64,000 nucleotides of DNA from Sphingomonas sp. S2-65 (GCF_021513175.1 NZ_CP090953.1:806001-870000), one strand, 5' to 3'. Positions 27,284 to 38,318 are shown, counted from the first letter of the stretch. Numbers and translations: made by a program. The notes: generated by a model not told the origin, from the letters alone.

Positions 27284-28907
27284 AACAGCTTCCCTCTGCC
27301 GCGTTCGCGGCATGCCTCCTCGCCGCCAGCCCCGCACTGGCCCAGTCGCCCATCGTCGATGCACCGGCGGGAAGGCTGGAGGGCAGCGCCGAAGGCACGC
27401 TCCGGCTGTTCAAGGGCATCCCCTATACCCAGCCGCCGGTGGGCGCGAAGCGCTGGCAGGCGCCGGCGCCGCTGCCGGCTTGGCCGGGCGTCCGCAAGGC
27501 GACCAGCTTCGGCCCCGCCTGCGTCCAGCCGCGCCCGAAGATCGCCGGCATCTACACCAACCCGCCCGAGCGGATGAGCGAGGACTGCCTGACGCTCAAC
27601 GTCTGGGCGCCCAGGAACGCCGGCAAGCTGCCGGTGTTCGTCTGGATCCACGGCGGCGCGCTGGTCTCGGGCTACAGCCATGAGGGGATGTACGACGGCG
27701 CGCGCATGGCCGCGCGCGGCATGATCGTCGTCTCGATCAACTATCGGCTGGGCATCCTCGGCTACCTCGCCCATCCCGGTCTCAGCGCGGAATCGCCCGA
27801 GGGCATCTCGGGCAATTACGGCCTGCTCGACCAGATCGCGGCGCTCCGCTGGGTGAAGGACAATATCGGCGCGTTCGGCGGCGATGCTGCCAACGTCACG
27901 GTCGCAGGCGATCCGCCGGCGGGCTGAGCGTGATGTACCTGATGGCGAGCCCGCGGGCGCGCGGCCTGTTTCAGCGGGCGATCGCCCAGAGCGCCTATAT
28001 GATTTCCGCGCCAGACCTGAAGACGGCGCGCAACGGCACGCCTTCGGCCGAAGCGGCCGGCACGCTGGCGATGACCGCGCTCGGCGCCGCCGACCTTGCC
28101 GGCCTGCGGGCGATGGACGCCGAAAAGCTCACCAGCGATGCCGCGGGCAAGGGCTATGGCCCCTGGGGCACGGTCGACGGCAAGATACTGCCCCGGCAGC
28201 TGGCCGAGACCTGGGATCGCGGCGAACAGGCGCCGGTACCAATATTGGCCGGCTTCAACAGCGGCGAAATCCGCTCGCTGCGTGTCCTCCTCCCCCCGGC
28301 CCCCGCCGATGCCGCCGCCTATGAAACGGCGATCCGCGCCCGCTATGGCGATCTGGCGGACGCGTTCCTGCGCCTCTACCCGTCGAACGCGATCGGCGAG
28401 AGCATGCTCGCCACCACCCGCGACGCGCTCTACGGCTGGACCTCGACGCGCCTCGCCCTTGGCCAGACCGCGATCGGCCAGCGCGGCTATCTCTATCTTT
28501 TCGATCATGGCTATCCGGCTACCGACGACAACGGGCTGCACGCCTTCCACGCGTCGGAGATCCCCTATGTCTTCGGCACCGCCGGCCGCACCCCGGCGCT
28601 GTGGCCCAAGGTGCCGGACACCCCCGCCGAGCGACGGATGTCGGACGCGATGATGGGCTATTGGTCCTCCTTCGCGAAGACCGGCACGCCCGCCGCGAAC
28701 GGCCAGCCGACGTGGCAGCCCTATGGCAAGGAAGGGCATTATATGGCCTTTGCCCAGGCGCCGCGCCCGGGCACCAAGCTGTTCCCCGGCATGTTCGCGC
28801 TGCACGAGGCGGCGGTCTGCCGCCGGCGCGCCGCCGGCGATCAGCCCTGGAACTGGAACACCGGCATCGCCTCTCCCGTGCTCAAGAAGACGGAAGGGTG
28901 CCGATGA
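27280..28907 (+). pseudogene. Type-B carboxylesterase, frameshifted (copy 1)
   Basis: Copy 1 of the esterase that is whole at 45870-47498. Near 27909 one A is missing exactly in the nucleophile elbow: the copy reads GGCGATCC where copy 2 reads GGCGAATCC (Gly-Glu-Ser). The frame stops at 27927 and the rest (from 27930) is in the next frame. All else matches copy 2. If real, this loss would destroy the enzyme; as all differences between the copies are of this kind, an error is more likely. Confidence 0.85.
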
Positions 28908-30490
28908 TCGACGGGAGCATGCAGGATTATCCGCTCACCCTCGACAAGTTCCTGGATCACGCCGCCAAATGGCACCCGCATGCACAGGTCGTCACTGCGT
29001 GTGAGGACGGCGCCAGCCAGCGGATCGGCTATGCCGAACTGCGGACGCGGGCGCTGGCGGTTTCCTCGATCCTCGCGGATCTCGGCACGCGCCTGGGTGA
29101 CCGCGTCGCGACGCTCGCCTGGAACAGCCAGGCGCATGTCGAGGCCTGGTACGGCGTGATGGGCATGGGTGCGGTCTGCCACCCTCAACCCGCGCCTCAC
29201 TGCGGTCCAGCTTGCCGCGATGCTCCGCCAGTCGCAGGCGAAGCTGCTGATCGCCAGCGCCGACCTGCTGCCGCTCGCCTTGCGGATCGTCGAGGAAGGC
29301 GCGCCGATCGGCCAGATCCTGGTGATCGACGGCGATGCCGGTGTGACCGCAACTCCGACGCGGATACCCGTCAGCGCATTGGCGCCGATGATCGCGACGG
29401 CGTCGTCCGACATCGCCTGGGGCGGCTTCGCGGAGACGACGCCGTCCGGCCTGTGCTTCACTTCGGGCACCACCGGCGCGCCCAAGGGCGTCACCTACAC
29501 GCACCGCTCGAGCTTCCTCCATACCCTGCGCCTGCTTCAGGTCGACGTCATGGCGATCTCGGGCGGCGACGCGGTTCTCGCGGTGGTGCCGATGTTCCAT
29601 GCCAATGCCTGGGGCTTGCCCTTCGCGCTTCCGGCCGCCGGCGGCAAGCTGGTGCTGCCCGGCCGCTATAATGACGGCGCCAGCCTGGCGCGGCTGATCG
29701 CGTCGGAAGGCGTGACCGTCGGTGTCGGCGTGCCGACCGTCTGGCTCGGCGTCGCCGAGCATCTCGAGGCCACCGGGGCACCCTGCCCTCGCTGAAGCGG
29801 ATCATCGTCGGCGGCGCGCCGCTGCCGCCGGCGCTGATGGAGCGGATCGAACAGCGCCTAGGCGTCACCGTCCAGACCAGTTGGGGCATGACCGAGCTGT
29901 CCCCCTCGGGCACCGTCGCGCTGCCGGGCGACCCGCAACGTTCCGCCGCCTATTCCGGCAAGCCGGCGATCGGCGTGGACCTCCGCCTCACCGATGCCGA
30001 TGGGCGGCCGCTGCCCGATCAGCGCGGCCTCGAGGGGCATCTGCACGTCCGCGGCGCCGCCGTGATCGAACGCTATTTCGGTCACGACGAAAGCGCCACC
30101 GACGCAGAGGGTTGGTTCGCCACCGGCGACCTGGCCCGCATCGAAGCCGATGGGAACCTGATCATCACCGGGCGCGCCAAGGACCTGATCAAGTCGGGCG
30201 GCGAGTGGATCAACCCTGCCGAGATCGAGGCGGTCGTCGGCGCGCTTCCGCAAGTCTCGCTCGCCGCCGTGATCGGAAGGCCGGACGCGAAATGGGGCGA
30301 GCGTCCGCTCCTGCTGGTCGAGGTGCGCGCCGAGCAGGACGTGAGCGACGAGGCGCTGCTCGCCTCGCTTCGTGGACGGGTCGCACCGTGGTGGATACCC
30401 GATGCGGTCGTTCGCCTGGCAAGCATGCCGCTGGCACCGACGGGGAAGATCGACAAGGTTCGCTTGCGCTCGCAATATGCGCATGCGTGA
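28904..30490 (+). pseudogene. Acyl-CoA synthetase (AMP-forming), frameshifted (copy 1)
   Basis: Copy 1 of the ligase that is whole at 47495-49084. It lacks CA near 29182 (GCCACCC against GCCACACCC) and one G near 29778 (four G bases against five), so the middle 200 codons are out of frame although the total loss is three bases. The start ATG 28904 overlaps the esterase stop. Confidence 0.85.
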
Positions 30491-30541
30491 GCGCTTCCGC
30501 GCGGCTTGACGCCCGCACGCGCAGGACCGAAGAACATTCGC

Positions 30542-31220
30542 GTGCAAGAGAATGTCAAACCCGCGCGACGCTCCAAAAAGGCCGAACAGCGCGCCGAAAC
30601 CATGGATCTGATCCTCGACTCCGCCGAGTATCTCTTCTCCAAGCATGGTCTCTACGGCGTCACGCTCAAGGACGTCGCCAAGCGCGTCGGCGTCCACCAC
30701 ACGCTGTTGAACTATTATTTCGAAGACAAGAACAAGCTTTTCCAGGCGGTGTTCGCCCGCCGCGCGGTGGTGACCAGCGAGCGGCGGATGCAGGCGCTCG
30801 ACGATTATGAGGCGCTCTGCAAGGACACGCCGACCGTCGAGGGCGCGCTGCGCGCCTTTCTCGATACCGATCTCGATCTGTATATCGAGGGGAGAAGCCT
30901 GGAAGAACTATGCCGCGCTGGGCGCACAGGTCGCCAACACGCCGGAGTGGGGTGCCGAGCTGATGGACGAGCATTTCGATCCCGTCGTGCTGCGGCTGAT
31001 CGCACTGCTCAAGAAAGCCCTGCCCGACTGCGCGGAACAGGACATTTTCTGGGGCTATCACTTCGTGACCGGCGCCTTGATGCTCACGCTCGCGCGCACC
31101 GGCCGGATCGACAAATTGTCGCACGGATTGTGCAAATCGGACGATTTCGTCGCGGTTAAGGAGCGAATGGCGTCGTTTATGGCGGCCGGTTTCCTCGAAA
31201 TCTGCAAGCCGGCGCGCTGA
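30542..31220 (+). pseudogene. TetR-family regulator 1, frameshifted (copy 1)
   Basis: Copy 1 of the regulator that is whole at 49136-49816. Two G bases are missing near 30890 (ATCGAGGGGAG against ATCGAGGGGGGAG), about 117 codons in, so the DNA-binding domain is whole but the ligand domain is out of frame. The same-strand SDR gene and the palindromic operator follow directly. Confidence 0.85.
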
Positions 31221-31225
31221 AATCG

Positions 31226-31249
31226 TTCATTCACTCTCTTGTTAGTGAA
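31226..31249 (+). promoter_or_regulatory. 24-bp palindromic operator before the SDR gene (copy 1)
   Basis: TTCATTCAC, six bases, GTTAGTGAA: the arms and spacing are identical to the site at 23533. It starts six bases after the TetR stop and ends 45 bases before the SDR start, as expected of an operator controlling the SDR gene. Confidence 0.7.
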
Positions 31250-31294
31250 ATTGGGTTGCGGTACGCTCCGGCAAAACAAGGAGAGGCACCGTTG

Positions 31295-32188
31295 ATGGAA
31301 CTGGAAGGTCGCGTAGCGCTCGTCACAGGCGCAGGCGGGGGACTCGGGCGCGCACACGCTCTCTACCTCGCCAGCAAGGGCGCGAAGCTGGTCGTCAACG
31401 ATGTCTCCGAAGAGAGTTCCGCTCGGGTCGCATCCGAGATCGAGGCGGCGGGAGGGCAAGCAATGCCCGCCGCCGCCTCGGTAACCGATGAGCTCGGCGT
31501 CAACCAGATCGTCAACCAGGCTCTGGAACGCTGGAATCGCATAGACATTCTAGTCAACAACGCCGGCATCCTGCGCGACAAGAGCTTCGCCAAAATGACC
31601 ATGGACGAGTTCCGCCTGGTGGTGGACGTCCACCTGATGGGCGCCGCCATCTGCTCCAAGGCGGTCTGGGAAATCATGCGCAGCCAGCTTTATGGCCGCA
31701 TCGTCATGACCACCTCGTCGTCGGGTCTCTACGGCAATTTCGGCCAGGCCAATTACGGCGCTGCCAAGATGGCGCTGGTCGGCCTCATGCAGACCCTGGC
31801 TATCGAAGGTGAGAAATACGGCATCCGCGTCAACGCCCTCGCCCCCACTGCCGCGACTCAGATGACTCACGGCGTCCTGTCCGACGAAAGCCTGACGCAT
31901 CTCGACCCGAGCCTGGTGAGCCCCGGCTTGCTCGCACTCGTCGGCGAAGCCGCGCCGACCCGGGCGATCCTGTGCGCCGGCGCCGGCCATTTCGCGCGGG
32001 CGAACGTCACGCTCACCGAAGGCGTGTTCATCGGCAGAGGTGAGAATTCCGGCGAACAGCTCGTGAACCAGTGGGACGCCGCAAGCGACCGGACGGGCGA
32101 GATCGTTCCGGCATACGGCTTCTTACAGGCCGAACGGGAACTGGCGAGTGCCGGCTCGTCCAGCGAAGCGATGGCAGTCACACGCTGA
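31295..32188 (+). CDS. Short-chain dehydrogenase/reductase, hydroxyacyl-CoA dehydrogenase-like (copy 1)
   Basis: A 297-residue SDR. The NAD(P)-binding motif TGAGGGLG is at 11-18, VNNAG at about 87-91, the catalytic serine in TTSSSGLYG and YxxxK as Tyr154/Lys158 (ANYGAAK). The N-terminal half is close to the dehydrogenase part of peroxisomal multifunctional enzyme 2 (VNDV after strand 2), which suggests a 3-hydroxyacyl-CoA substrate. AAGGAGAGG lies eight bases before ATG 31295. With the acyl-CoA synthetase upstream it would form part of a beta-oxidation-like route. This copy is whole; copy 2 has indels in the glycine motif. Confidence 0.88.
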   Translation: MELEGRVALVTGAGGGLGRAHALYLASKGAKLVVNDVSEESSARVASEIEAAGGQAMPAAASVTDELGVNQIVNQALERWNRIDILVNNAGILRDKSFAKMTMDEFRLVVDVHLMGAAICSKAVWEIMRSQLYGRIVMTTSSSGLYGNFGQANYGAAKMALVGLMQTLAIEGEKYGIRVNALAPTAATQMTHGVLSDESLTHLDPSLVSPGLLALVGEAAPTRAILCAGAGHFARANVTLTEGVFIGRGENSGEQLVNQWDAASDRTGEIVPAYGFLQAERELASAGSSSEAMAVTR

Positions 32189-32256
32189 CGAACCATATTG
32201 GCGCTGCCGCGTAAGCCACTGGACTTCTGCGCTGTCGGGCTTATGTACCGATCATT

Positions 32257-32868
32257 ATGAAAATGGGTTGCGCAGTAAGAGGTCGCCCGCGCGAGTTTGA
32301 TCCGGAGACGGCGCTCGCCGCGGCGCTTCGCGTCTTCTGGAGCAAGGGCTATGAAGGCGCGTCGCTCAGCGACTTGACGGAGGCTATGGGGATCACCCGG
32401 CCCAGCCTGTACGCCTCGTTCGGCAACAAGGAAGCGCTCTTCAAGATGGCGCTCGATCTCTACGAGCGCGAGAAACTCGACTATATCGGCGAGGCACTGA
32501 AAGAGAGGACGGCGCGTCAAGTCGCCGAGCATCTTTTGCGCAGCGCGCTCGAGATGCAGATGAGCAACTGCGATCCGAAAGGCTGCATGGGCGTGATCAA
32601 CGCCGTGGCCTGCGGAGCCGAAGCCGAATCGATACGCGCGGAAGTGATCGAACGCGGACGCCTGGCCAAGCACGGGATTATCGCTCGGTTCGAGCGCGCG
32701 AAGGCGGAGGGCGACCTTCCGGCCGACAGCGACGCCGTAGGACTGACCAGCTATCTGACGGCGATCATGCAGGGACTTGCCGTCCAGGCTGGTGCGGGAG
32801 CTTCCTGCACCGACCTGAAGGCGCTGATCGACACCAGTCTGGCGATGTGGCCTGGTGGCAAGAATTAG
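32257..32868 (+). CDS. TetR/AcrR-family regulator 2, likely efflux repressor (complete copy)
   Basis: A 203-residue TetR regulator with its helix-turn-helix at about 35-55 (SLSDLTEAMGITRPSLYASF) and the RGRPREFD opening typical of the AcrR-like group. The ligand domain holds three close cysteines (SNCDPKGCMG...VACG). Two ATACCGTnCnGTAT palindromes lie 26 and 73 bases past its stop, around the promoter that in the undivided layout drives the RND efflux operon, so this is the likely local repressor. ATG 32257 or ATG 32263 may be the start. In copy 2 (50850) two bases are missing near the end and the tail differs. Confidence 0.88.
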   Translation: MKMGCAVRGRPREFDPETALAAALRVFWSKGYEGASLSDLTEAMGITRPSLYASFGNKEALFKMALDLYEREKLDYIGEALKERTARQVAEHLLRSALEMQMSNCDPKGCMGVINAVACGAEAESIRAEVIERGRLAKHGIIARFERAKAEGDLPADSDAVGLTSYLTAIMQGLAVQAGAGASCTDLKALIDTSLAMWPGGKN

Positions 32869-32893
32869 CCGCTCGTTTCGGGATCGACAAAAA

Positions 32894-32954
32894 ATACCGT
32901 ACGGTATAAAAAGCAGTTGACCGGCGGCCGAGCTCTTTCTATACCGTGCAGTAT
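32894..32954 (+). promoter_or_regulatory. Efflux-type promoter with two TetR operators (copy 1)
   Basis: ATACCGTACGGTAT (32894-32907) is a perfect 14-bp palindrome; ATACCGTGCAGTAT (32941-32954) is a near copy. Between them TTGACC (32917-32922), a 17-base spacer and TATACC (32940-32945) form a sigma-70-like promoter whose -10 box overlaps the second operator. In copy 2 the same unit (51485-51545) drives the RND operon. Here it reads into the truncated small gene and the cut GH43. The rest of the 300-base gap 32869-33168 shows no gene. Confidence 0.7.
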
Positions 32955-33168
32955 AGAAGATCGGGAACTACCGCAGCGCTGAACGGGACGATGTCACCAG
33001 GCGGCGCTTCAGCAGAAGGATGAGAGGGCGAGTAGCGGGCCGTGGGATATGTCCTGCGCGGCCAGTCTCCTCGCGCCTCGTCAAGACAATGACCAGCAGG
33101 CTGGTGGAAGGGGTTCCACGCAGCGCGAGGACGTGCGCCTCGCCTGGTCGGACAGGAGGAAGCGAGAC

Positions 33169-33489
33169 ATGGCGTATCTGAACTTTAGCGAATTGCAGGG
33201 CAGCCCCGTTGCTGCGCCCGCCGATGTGATGGCTGCCGCCGGCCTGAGCGCGCTCGAATGGTCGGTCGTAGCCCTTGCTCAGAAGGATCGGCTCTCCAGC
33301 CTGAAGACCCCTGGGCGCATGTCGATGGCAATGGGCGTGATCTTCGGCAAGCAGAGCGCCAACCCGCAACTGGCGGATCCCAGGCTGGAGGCACTACGCC
33401 GGATGTCCGTGCTTGCACGCGCATGTCTTCAACGGCCGCATCTATGTCTATCCCAGCCACGACATCGAATCCGGCGTGCCGGACGATGA
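33169..33489 (+). pseudogene. Small efflux-operon protein, cut by the duplication junction
   Basis: The first 83 codons (33169-33417) are the same as those of the gene whole at 51760-52149, with GGAGG before the ATG. At 33417/33418 the sequence jumps into GH43 out of frame, so the reading frame ends after 24 unrelated residues at 33489. The C-terminal 46 residues are lost. Confidence 0.9.
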
Positions 33490-34344
33490 CCTGGGCACCC
33501 AATACGCGATGCGCGACTACCGGGTGCTGTCGATGGACCGGATCGGCGGCAAGGTGACGGTGCACCCCGTCGCGCTGGACGTGAAGGACGTGCCTTGGGC
33601 GTCGAAGCAGATGTGGGCGCCCGACGCCGCCTACAAGAACGGCACTTATTATCTCTACTTCCCCGCCCGAGATCCGCAGGGCGTGTTCCGCATCGGCGTC
33701 GCGACCTCCAAGTCGCCGACGGGCCGTTCAAGGCCGAACCCGAGGCGATCCGCGGCAACTTCTCGATGGACCCGCAGGTGTTCACCGACAGCGACGGCCA
33801 GAGCTACATGTATTTCGGCGGCATCTGGGGCGGCCAGCTCCAGCGCTGGGCGACCGGCAGCTATGACCCGAATGGCGGCGATACCGACCTGAAGCAGGAC
33901 GACAAGCCGGCGCTGTCGGCCAAGATCGCGCGGCTGGACGGCACCATGAAGCAGTTCGCCGAAGCGCCGCGCGACGTGCAGATCCTCGACGAAGCCGGCA
34001 AGCCGATCCTGGGCGGCGATCACCAGCGCCGCTTCTTCGAAGGCAGCTGGACCTTCAAGCGCGGCAACACCTATTACTTCACCTACTCGACCGGCGACAC
34101 GCACATGCTGGCCTACGCCACCGGCACCACCCCCTATGGCCCGTTCAAGTTCCGCGGCCATTTCCTGAAGCCGGTGCAGGGCTGGACCACGCATCACTCG
34201 GTCACCCAGGTCGGCGGCAAATGGTACCTGTTCTACCACGACACCCAGCGCTCGGGTAAGAACTACCTCCGCAACGTGAAGGTTACGCCGCTGACCTTCA
34301 ACGCGGACGGCACGATCCAGATGATCGACCCGTTCGTCCGCTGA
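33419..34344 (+). pseudogene. GH43 glycoside hydrolase, first type, 5'-truncated and frameshifted (copy 2)
   Basis: Corresponds to codons 55-362 of the gene at 14664. It has lost the promoter, ribosome site, signal peptide and catalytic Asp52 through the duplication border. One C is also missing near 33724 (GGGCCG for GGGCCCG), and G15166 is A here (Ser168 to Asn), the only substitution I found between the copies. It cannot make an active secreted enzyme. Confidence 0.92.
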
Positions 34345-34346
34345 CC

Positions 34347-35981
34347 GTGCGGACCCGCACGATCATGGCCGGGGCGGCGCTGGCCGCCGCCCGCCGCCGG
34401 CGCCGCCCGAGCCGATCCGCCCGTGCTGGTGCGCCACGGCACCGCCACCCAGCTGCACGTCCAGGGCAAGCCGATGCTGCTGATCGCGGGCGAACTCGGC
34501 AATTCGAGCGCGTCCAGCCCGGTCTATATGGAGCCGCACTGGCCGCGGCTGCGCGCGCTGAACCTCAACACCGTGCTCGCGCCGATCCAATGGGACATGA
34601 TCGAGCCGCGCGAGGGGCAGTTCGACTGGAGCAGCGTCAACACGCTGATCCGCTCGGCACGCGCCAACGACCTGAAGATCGTGGTGCTGTGGTTCGGCGC
34701 CTACAAGAACAGCATGTCGACCTATGTGCCCGAATGGGTGAAGCGCGACGCGACGCGCCCCGCGCGCAGCGGCCCAACGGCCAGGGCGTCGAGATCCTGT
34801 CGGCGCATTCGCCCGAGATGATCGCCGCCGACGCGCGCGCCTTCGCCGCGCTGATGGCGCACATCCGCGCGACCGACGAACGCCAGCACACCGTGGTGAT
34901 GACTCAGGTCGAGAACGAGATCGGCATGCTGCCGGTCGCGCGCGATTACGGCCCGCTGGCGCAGGCGGCTTGGCGCGAGCCGGTGCCGGCCGCGCTTACC
35001 CGCTACCTTTCCGAGCATCGCGCGTCGCTGGTGCCCGAGATGAAGCAATTGTGGGAGGATAACGGCGCCCGCACCAGCGGCAGCTGGACCGAGCTGTTCG
35101 GGCGCGGCGACGCCGCCGAGGAAGTGTTCACCGCGTGGCATTATGCGCGCTTCGCCGACGCGCTCACGCGCGCGGGCAAGGCGGCGTATGCGATGCCGAT
35201 GTACGTCAACGTGGCGCTAAACCGCCCGGGCCGCGCACCCGGCGAGTATCCGAGCGGTGGCCCGCTGCCGCACCTGATCGATGTCTGGAAGGCCGGCGCG
35301 CCGTCGATCGACCTGCTGGCGCCCGACATCTATTTCCCGAACTTCACGCACATCGTCGACCTTTATACCCGGCCCGACAACCCGCTGTTCGTGCCCGAGG
35401 CGAACAACGCCGACCGCTTCGACGTACCGGCCAACGCCTTCTACGCCTTTGGCCAGAAGGACGCGATCGGCTTCGGCCCGTTCTCGATCGAGTCGATCGA
35501 CGCGGAGGCGAACCATCCGCTTGGCGCCGCTTATGGCGTGCTGCGCCAGCTGAGCCCCTATATTCTCGACGCACAGGGCACCGGGCGGATTGCCGGGTTC
35601 AAGCCGCATGCGCTGTATGACGAAACGCTGGTCTATGAACCCCAGGTACGCACCATCGGGGGCTACCGGTTCACCGTCGCGTTTGCCGACATCATCGCCC
35701 CCAAGGCCGGGCCCGACACGGGCAAGGCCGGCGGCATGATCATCCAGATCGGCCCGGAGGAATATCTGGTCGCCGGGCGCGGGATCACCGTGACGGCCAA
35801 GCCGGTCGGGCAAGGTCCGGCGCTCGCCGGATTCGCCACGGCCGAGGAAGGCGTGTTCGACGCCCAGGGACGCTGGGTGCGCGGCCGGCTGCTAAATGGC
35901 GACCAGACTCACCAGGGCCGGCACATCCGCCTGAACGACGAATGGCAGATCCAGCGGATCAAGCTCTACCGTTACGATTGA
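34347..35981 (+). pseudogene. GH35-like glycosidase, frameshifted (copy 2)
   Basis: Copy 2 of the gene at 15755. TT is missing near 34391 and four bases (CTTT-region) near 34758. The two losses add to six, so the end is in frame again, but about 120 codons between signal peptide and residue 140 are read in the wrong frame. From residue 141 to the end, including both catalytic glutamates, the sequence is the same as in copy 1. Confidence 0.85.
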
Positions 35982-36007
35982 CCGGCGCGGTCGGCACAGC
36001 CTGTCCT

Positions 36008-38318
36008 TCAAAGCAGCTTGTCGAGCGTGATCGGCAGGTCACGCACGCGCTTGCCGGTGGCGTTGAATACGGCGTTGGCGACCGCGGCGGCGACTCGGTG
36101 ATGCCGATCTCGCCGATCCCGCGCGCGCCCAGCGGCGAGCGCGGATCGGGAATGCCGGTCCACATCACTTCGATCTCCGGCACGTCCAGGTGCACGGGCA
36201 CGTGATAGTCGGCGAGCGTCGCGTTCATGATCCGGCCGCTGCGTTCGTCGAACAGCGTTTCCTCGGTCAGCGCCAGCCCCAATCCCATGATCATGCCGCC
36301 GCGGAACTGGCTGGCGGCGGTCTTGGGGTTGAGGATCGTGCCGCAGTCGAACGAGCCGAGCAGGCGGTCGACGCGGATCTCCCCGGTCACGTCGCTCACC
36401 CGCAGCTCGCAGAACATCGCCGAGGTGCTGTGCATCGCGAATTTGAGCATCTCGAGCGGGGCGCTGCCGGTGCCGGTGACGGTCACCGCGTCGCGGGCGG
36501 CGCGGGCCAGGATCGAGCGGTAGCTCTCGTGGCGCCCATTGTCCTCGGTCGAGGCGACTCCGCCGTCGATCAGCCGGACATCGGCCGCGCGCAGCCCGGC
36601 GAGTGGGCTGTCGTTGCCGGCGAGCCGAAGCAGCTCGCTCACGAGCTTGTCGGTGGCGGCCATGATCGCCGCGGCGATCGACACCGTCTGCGACGATCCC
36701 CCCGCCATCGGCCCTGCCGGGAGCGCGGAATCGCCCATGTCGAAGCGGACCGCCTCGACCGGCAATCCGAGCCGGTCGGCGGCATGCTGGACCTGGACGG
36801 TGGCAGTGCCCATGCCCATCTCCTGCGCCGACGAGGCGAGCGTGGCCGACCCGTCGCCGTGCAGCGTCAGCCGGACATTGGCGCCGGGCATCCGCGCATA
36901 GGGGAAGCTGCCGCTCGCGCAGCCCATGCCGATGCGCCATTCGCCCTCGCGGCGTGTGCCCGGGGTCGCCGCCCGCCGTTCCCAGCCGAACCGCGCCGCA
37001 CCGTCGGCATAGGCCTTGGTCAGCGCGCGCTGCGAGAAGGCGTCGCCGTGGATCGGGTGGCGCTCGGGCTCGTTGCGGCGGCGCAGCTCGATCGGATCGA
37101 TCGCCATCGCATGCGCGAGTTCGTCGACGGCGCACTCCACTGCGAAGGTGCCGATCGCCTCCCCCGGCGCGCGCATATAGGTGTTGGGAACGATGGCGAG
37201 GTCGATGTGGCGCTGGACGATCTCGAAGCTCTTAGAACTGTACAGCGCCCGCGCGCTCAGGCTGAACTGCTCCGGGCAAGCGCCGTAAGTCGGCATGATC
37301 GAATAGCCGGTATGTATCAGCGCAGTGAACCGGCCGTCGGCGTCCGCGCCGAGCGCGACGCGCTGCTCGGATGGCGTGCGCCCGCCGATCATGCGGTACA
37401 CGCCCTCGCGGTCGAGCACGAGGCGGACCGGGCGCCCGGCCAGCCGCGCCGCCGCTATCGCTACGATCTGGTGGTCCCACAGGCCCTTGCCGCCAAAGCC
37501 GCCGCCCACAAACGGCGAAAGCACGCGGACCTGGCCGGGCTTTAGGCCGAACAGCTTCGCCAGCGCGTTGGCGCTGGGGGCGATCATCTGGGTGGCGTCG
37601 TGGACGAGCAGCGTGTCGCCGTCCCACGCGACCGTCACGCCGTGCAGCTCGATCGCATTGTGGTTGTGGCCGGGCGTGCGGTAGAGATTGTCCACCCGGT
37701 GCGCCGCGCGGCCAGCTCGCGCTCGGCATCGCCCACCGACACCTGGTTCTTCTCGATCAGGATTGACGCCGGGGTGCGCGCCTGCGCCTTGGCTTCGTCG
37801 AAGCGAGTCTTGGCGGGTTCGGCCGCATAGTCGATCTCGATCAGCGACGCGGCATGGTCGGCCTGTTCCTGGGTCTCGGCGAGCACCGCCGCGACCACCT
37901 GCCCGTTATAATGGACCGCGTCGTCCTGCAGGATCGGCAGGCTGCTGTTGCCCACTGCGGAGAGGTTGGTGACTCCGATCAGGGGGACCGGGCTGATGCG
38001 CGGCATGTTGCGATGGGTGACCACCAGGATCACTCCGGGCGCAGCCTCGGCGGCGGAGGTATCCAGGCGAGTCATCCGCCCGCGCGTGATCGTGGCGTGC
38101 ACCAGGCTCGCATAGCAAAGCCCCTCCATCGCCACTTCGGCGGCGAATTGTGCCCGGCCACCGACCTTTTCAGGCCCGTCCAGCCGCGAACCCTGCCGAC
38201 CGATAGCCGCACTGCGTCCGATCAGCGGATCGGGCTTCCCGCCCGGCAGCCACTGCGCCGGCACCCAGCCCAGCGCGGTCTTGACCGACGAAACGACGAC
38301 GTTCTGCATCCGGCTCAT
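36008..38318 (-). pseudogene. paoC: PaoC-type molybdopterin subunit, frameshifted (copy 2)
   Basis: Copy 2 of the gene at 17422-19730. One C is missing near 36095 (GACTCGG for GACTCCGG) and one near 37711 (GGCCAGC for GGCCCAGC). The central 570 codons are open, including FVGGGFGGKG and MRAPGEAIGTF, and cover all three places where copy 1 is broken. Merging the copies yields 770 residues. The N-terminal 200 residues and the last 35 are out of frame here. Confidence 0.85.

Larger units (their letters stand above)
14825..33417 (+). repeat. 18.6 kb tandem direct repeat, copy 1
   Basis: Bases 14825-33417 recur as 33418-52008 in the same orientation with no spacer. I compared the two by eye along their length: about 19 differences, of which one is a substitution (G15166 / A33758) and the rest are 1-4 base indels, mostly in runs of C or G. 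The coordinate offset drifts from 18593 to 18591. The left border lies in codon 54 of GH43, the right border in codon 83 of the small gene before the efflux operon. No transposase, terminal inverted repeat or flanking direct repeat is seen at either border. Confidence 0.97.

Noticed and set aside
33413..33892. Possible new start making a GH43 protein in copy 2
   Set aside because: The TTG at the junction has no ribosome site, the product lacks signal peptide and catalytic Asp52, and a frameshift follows near 33724.
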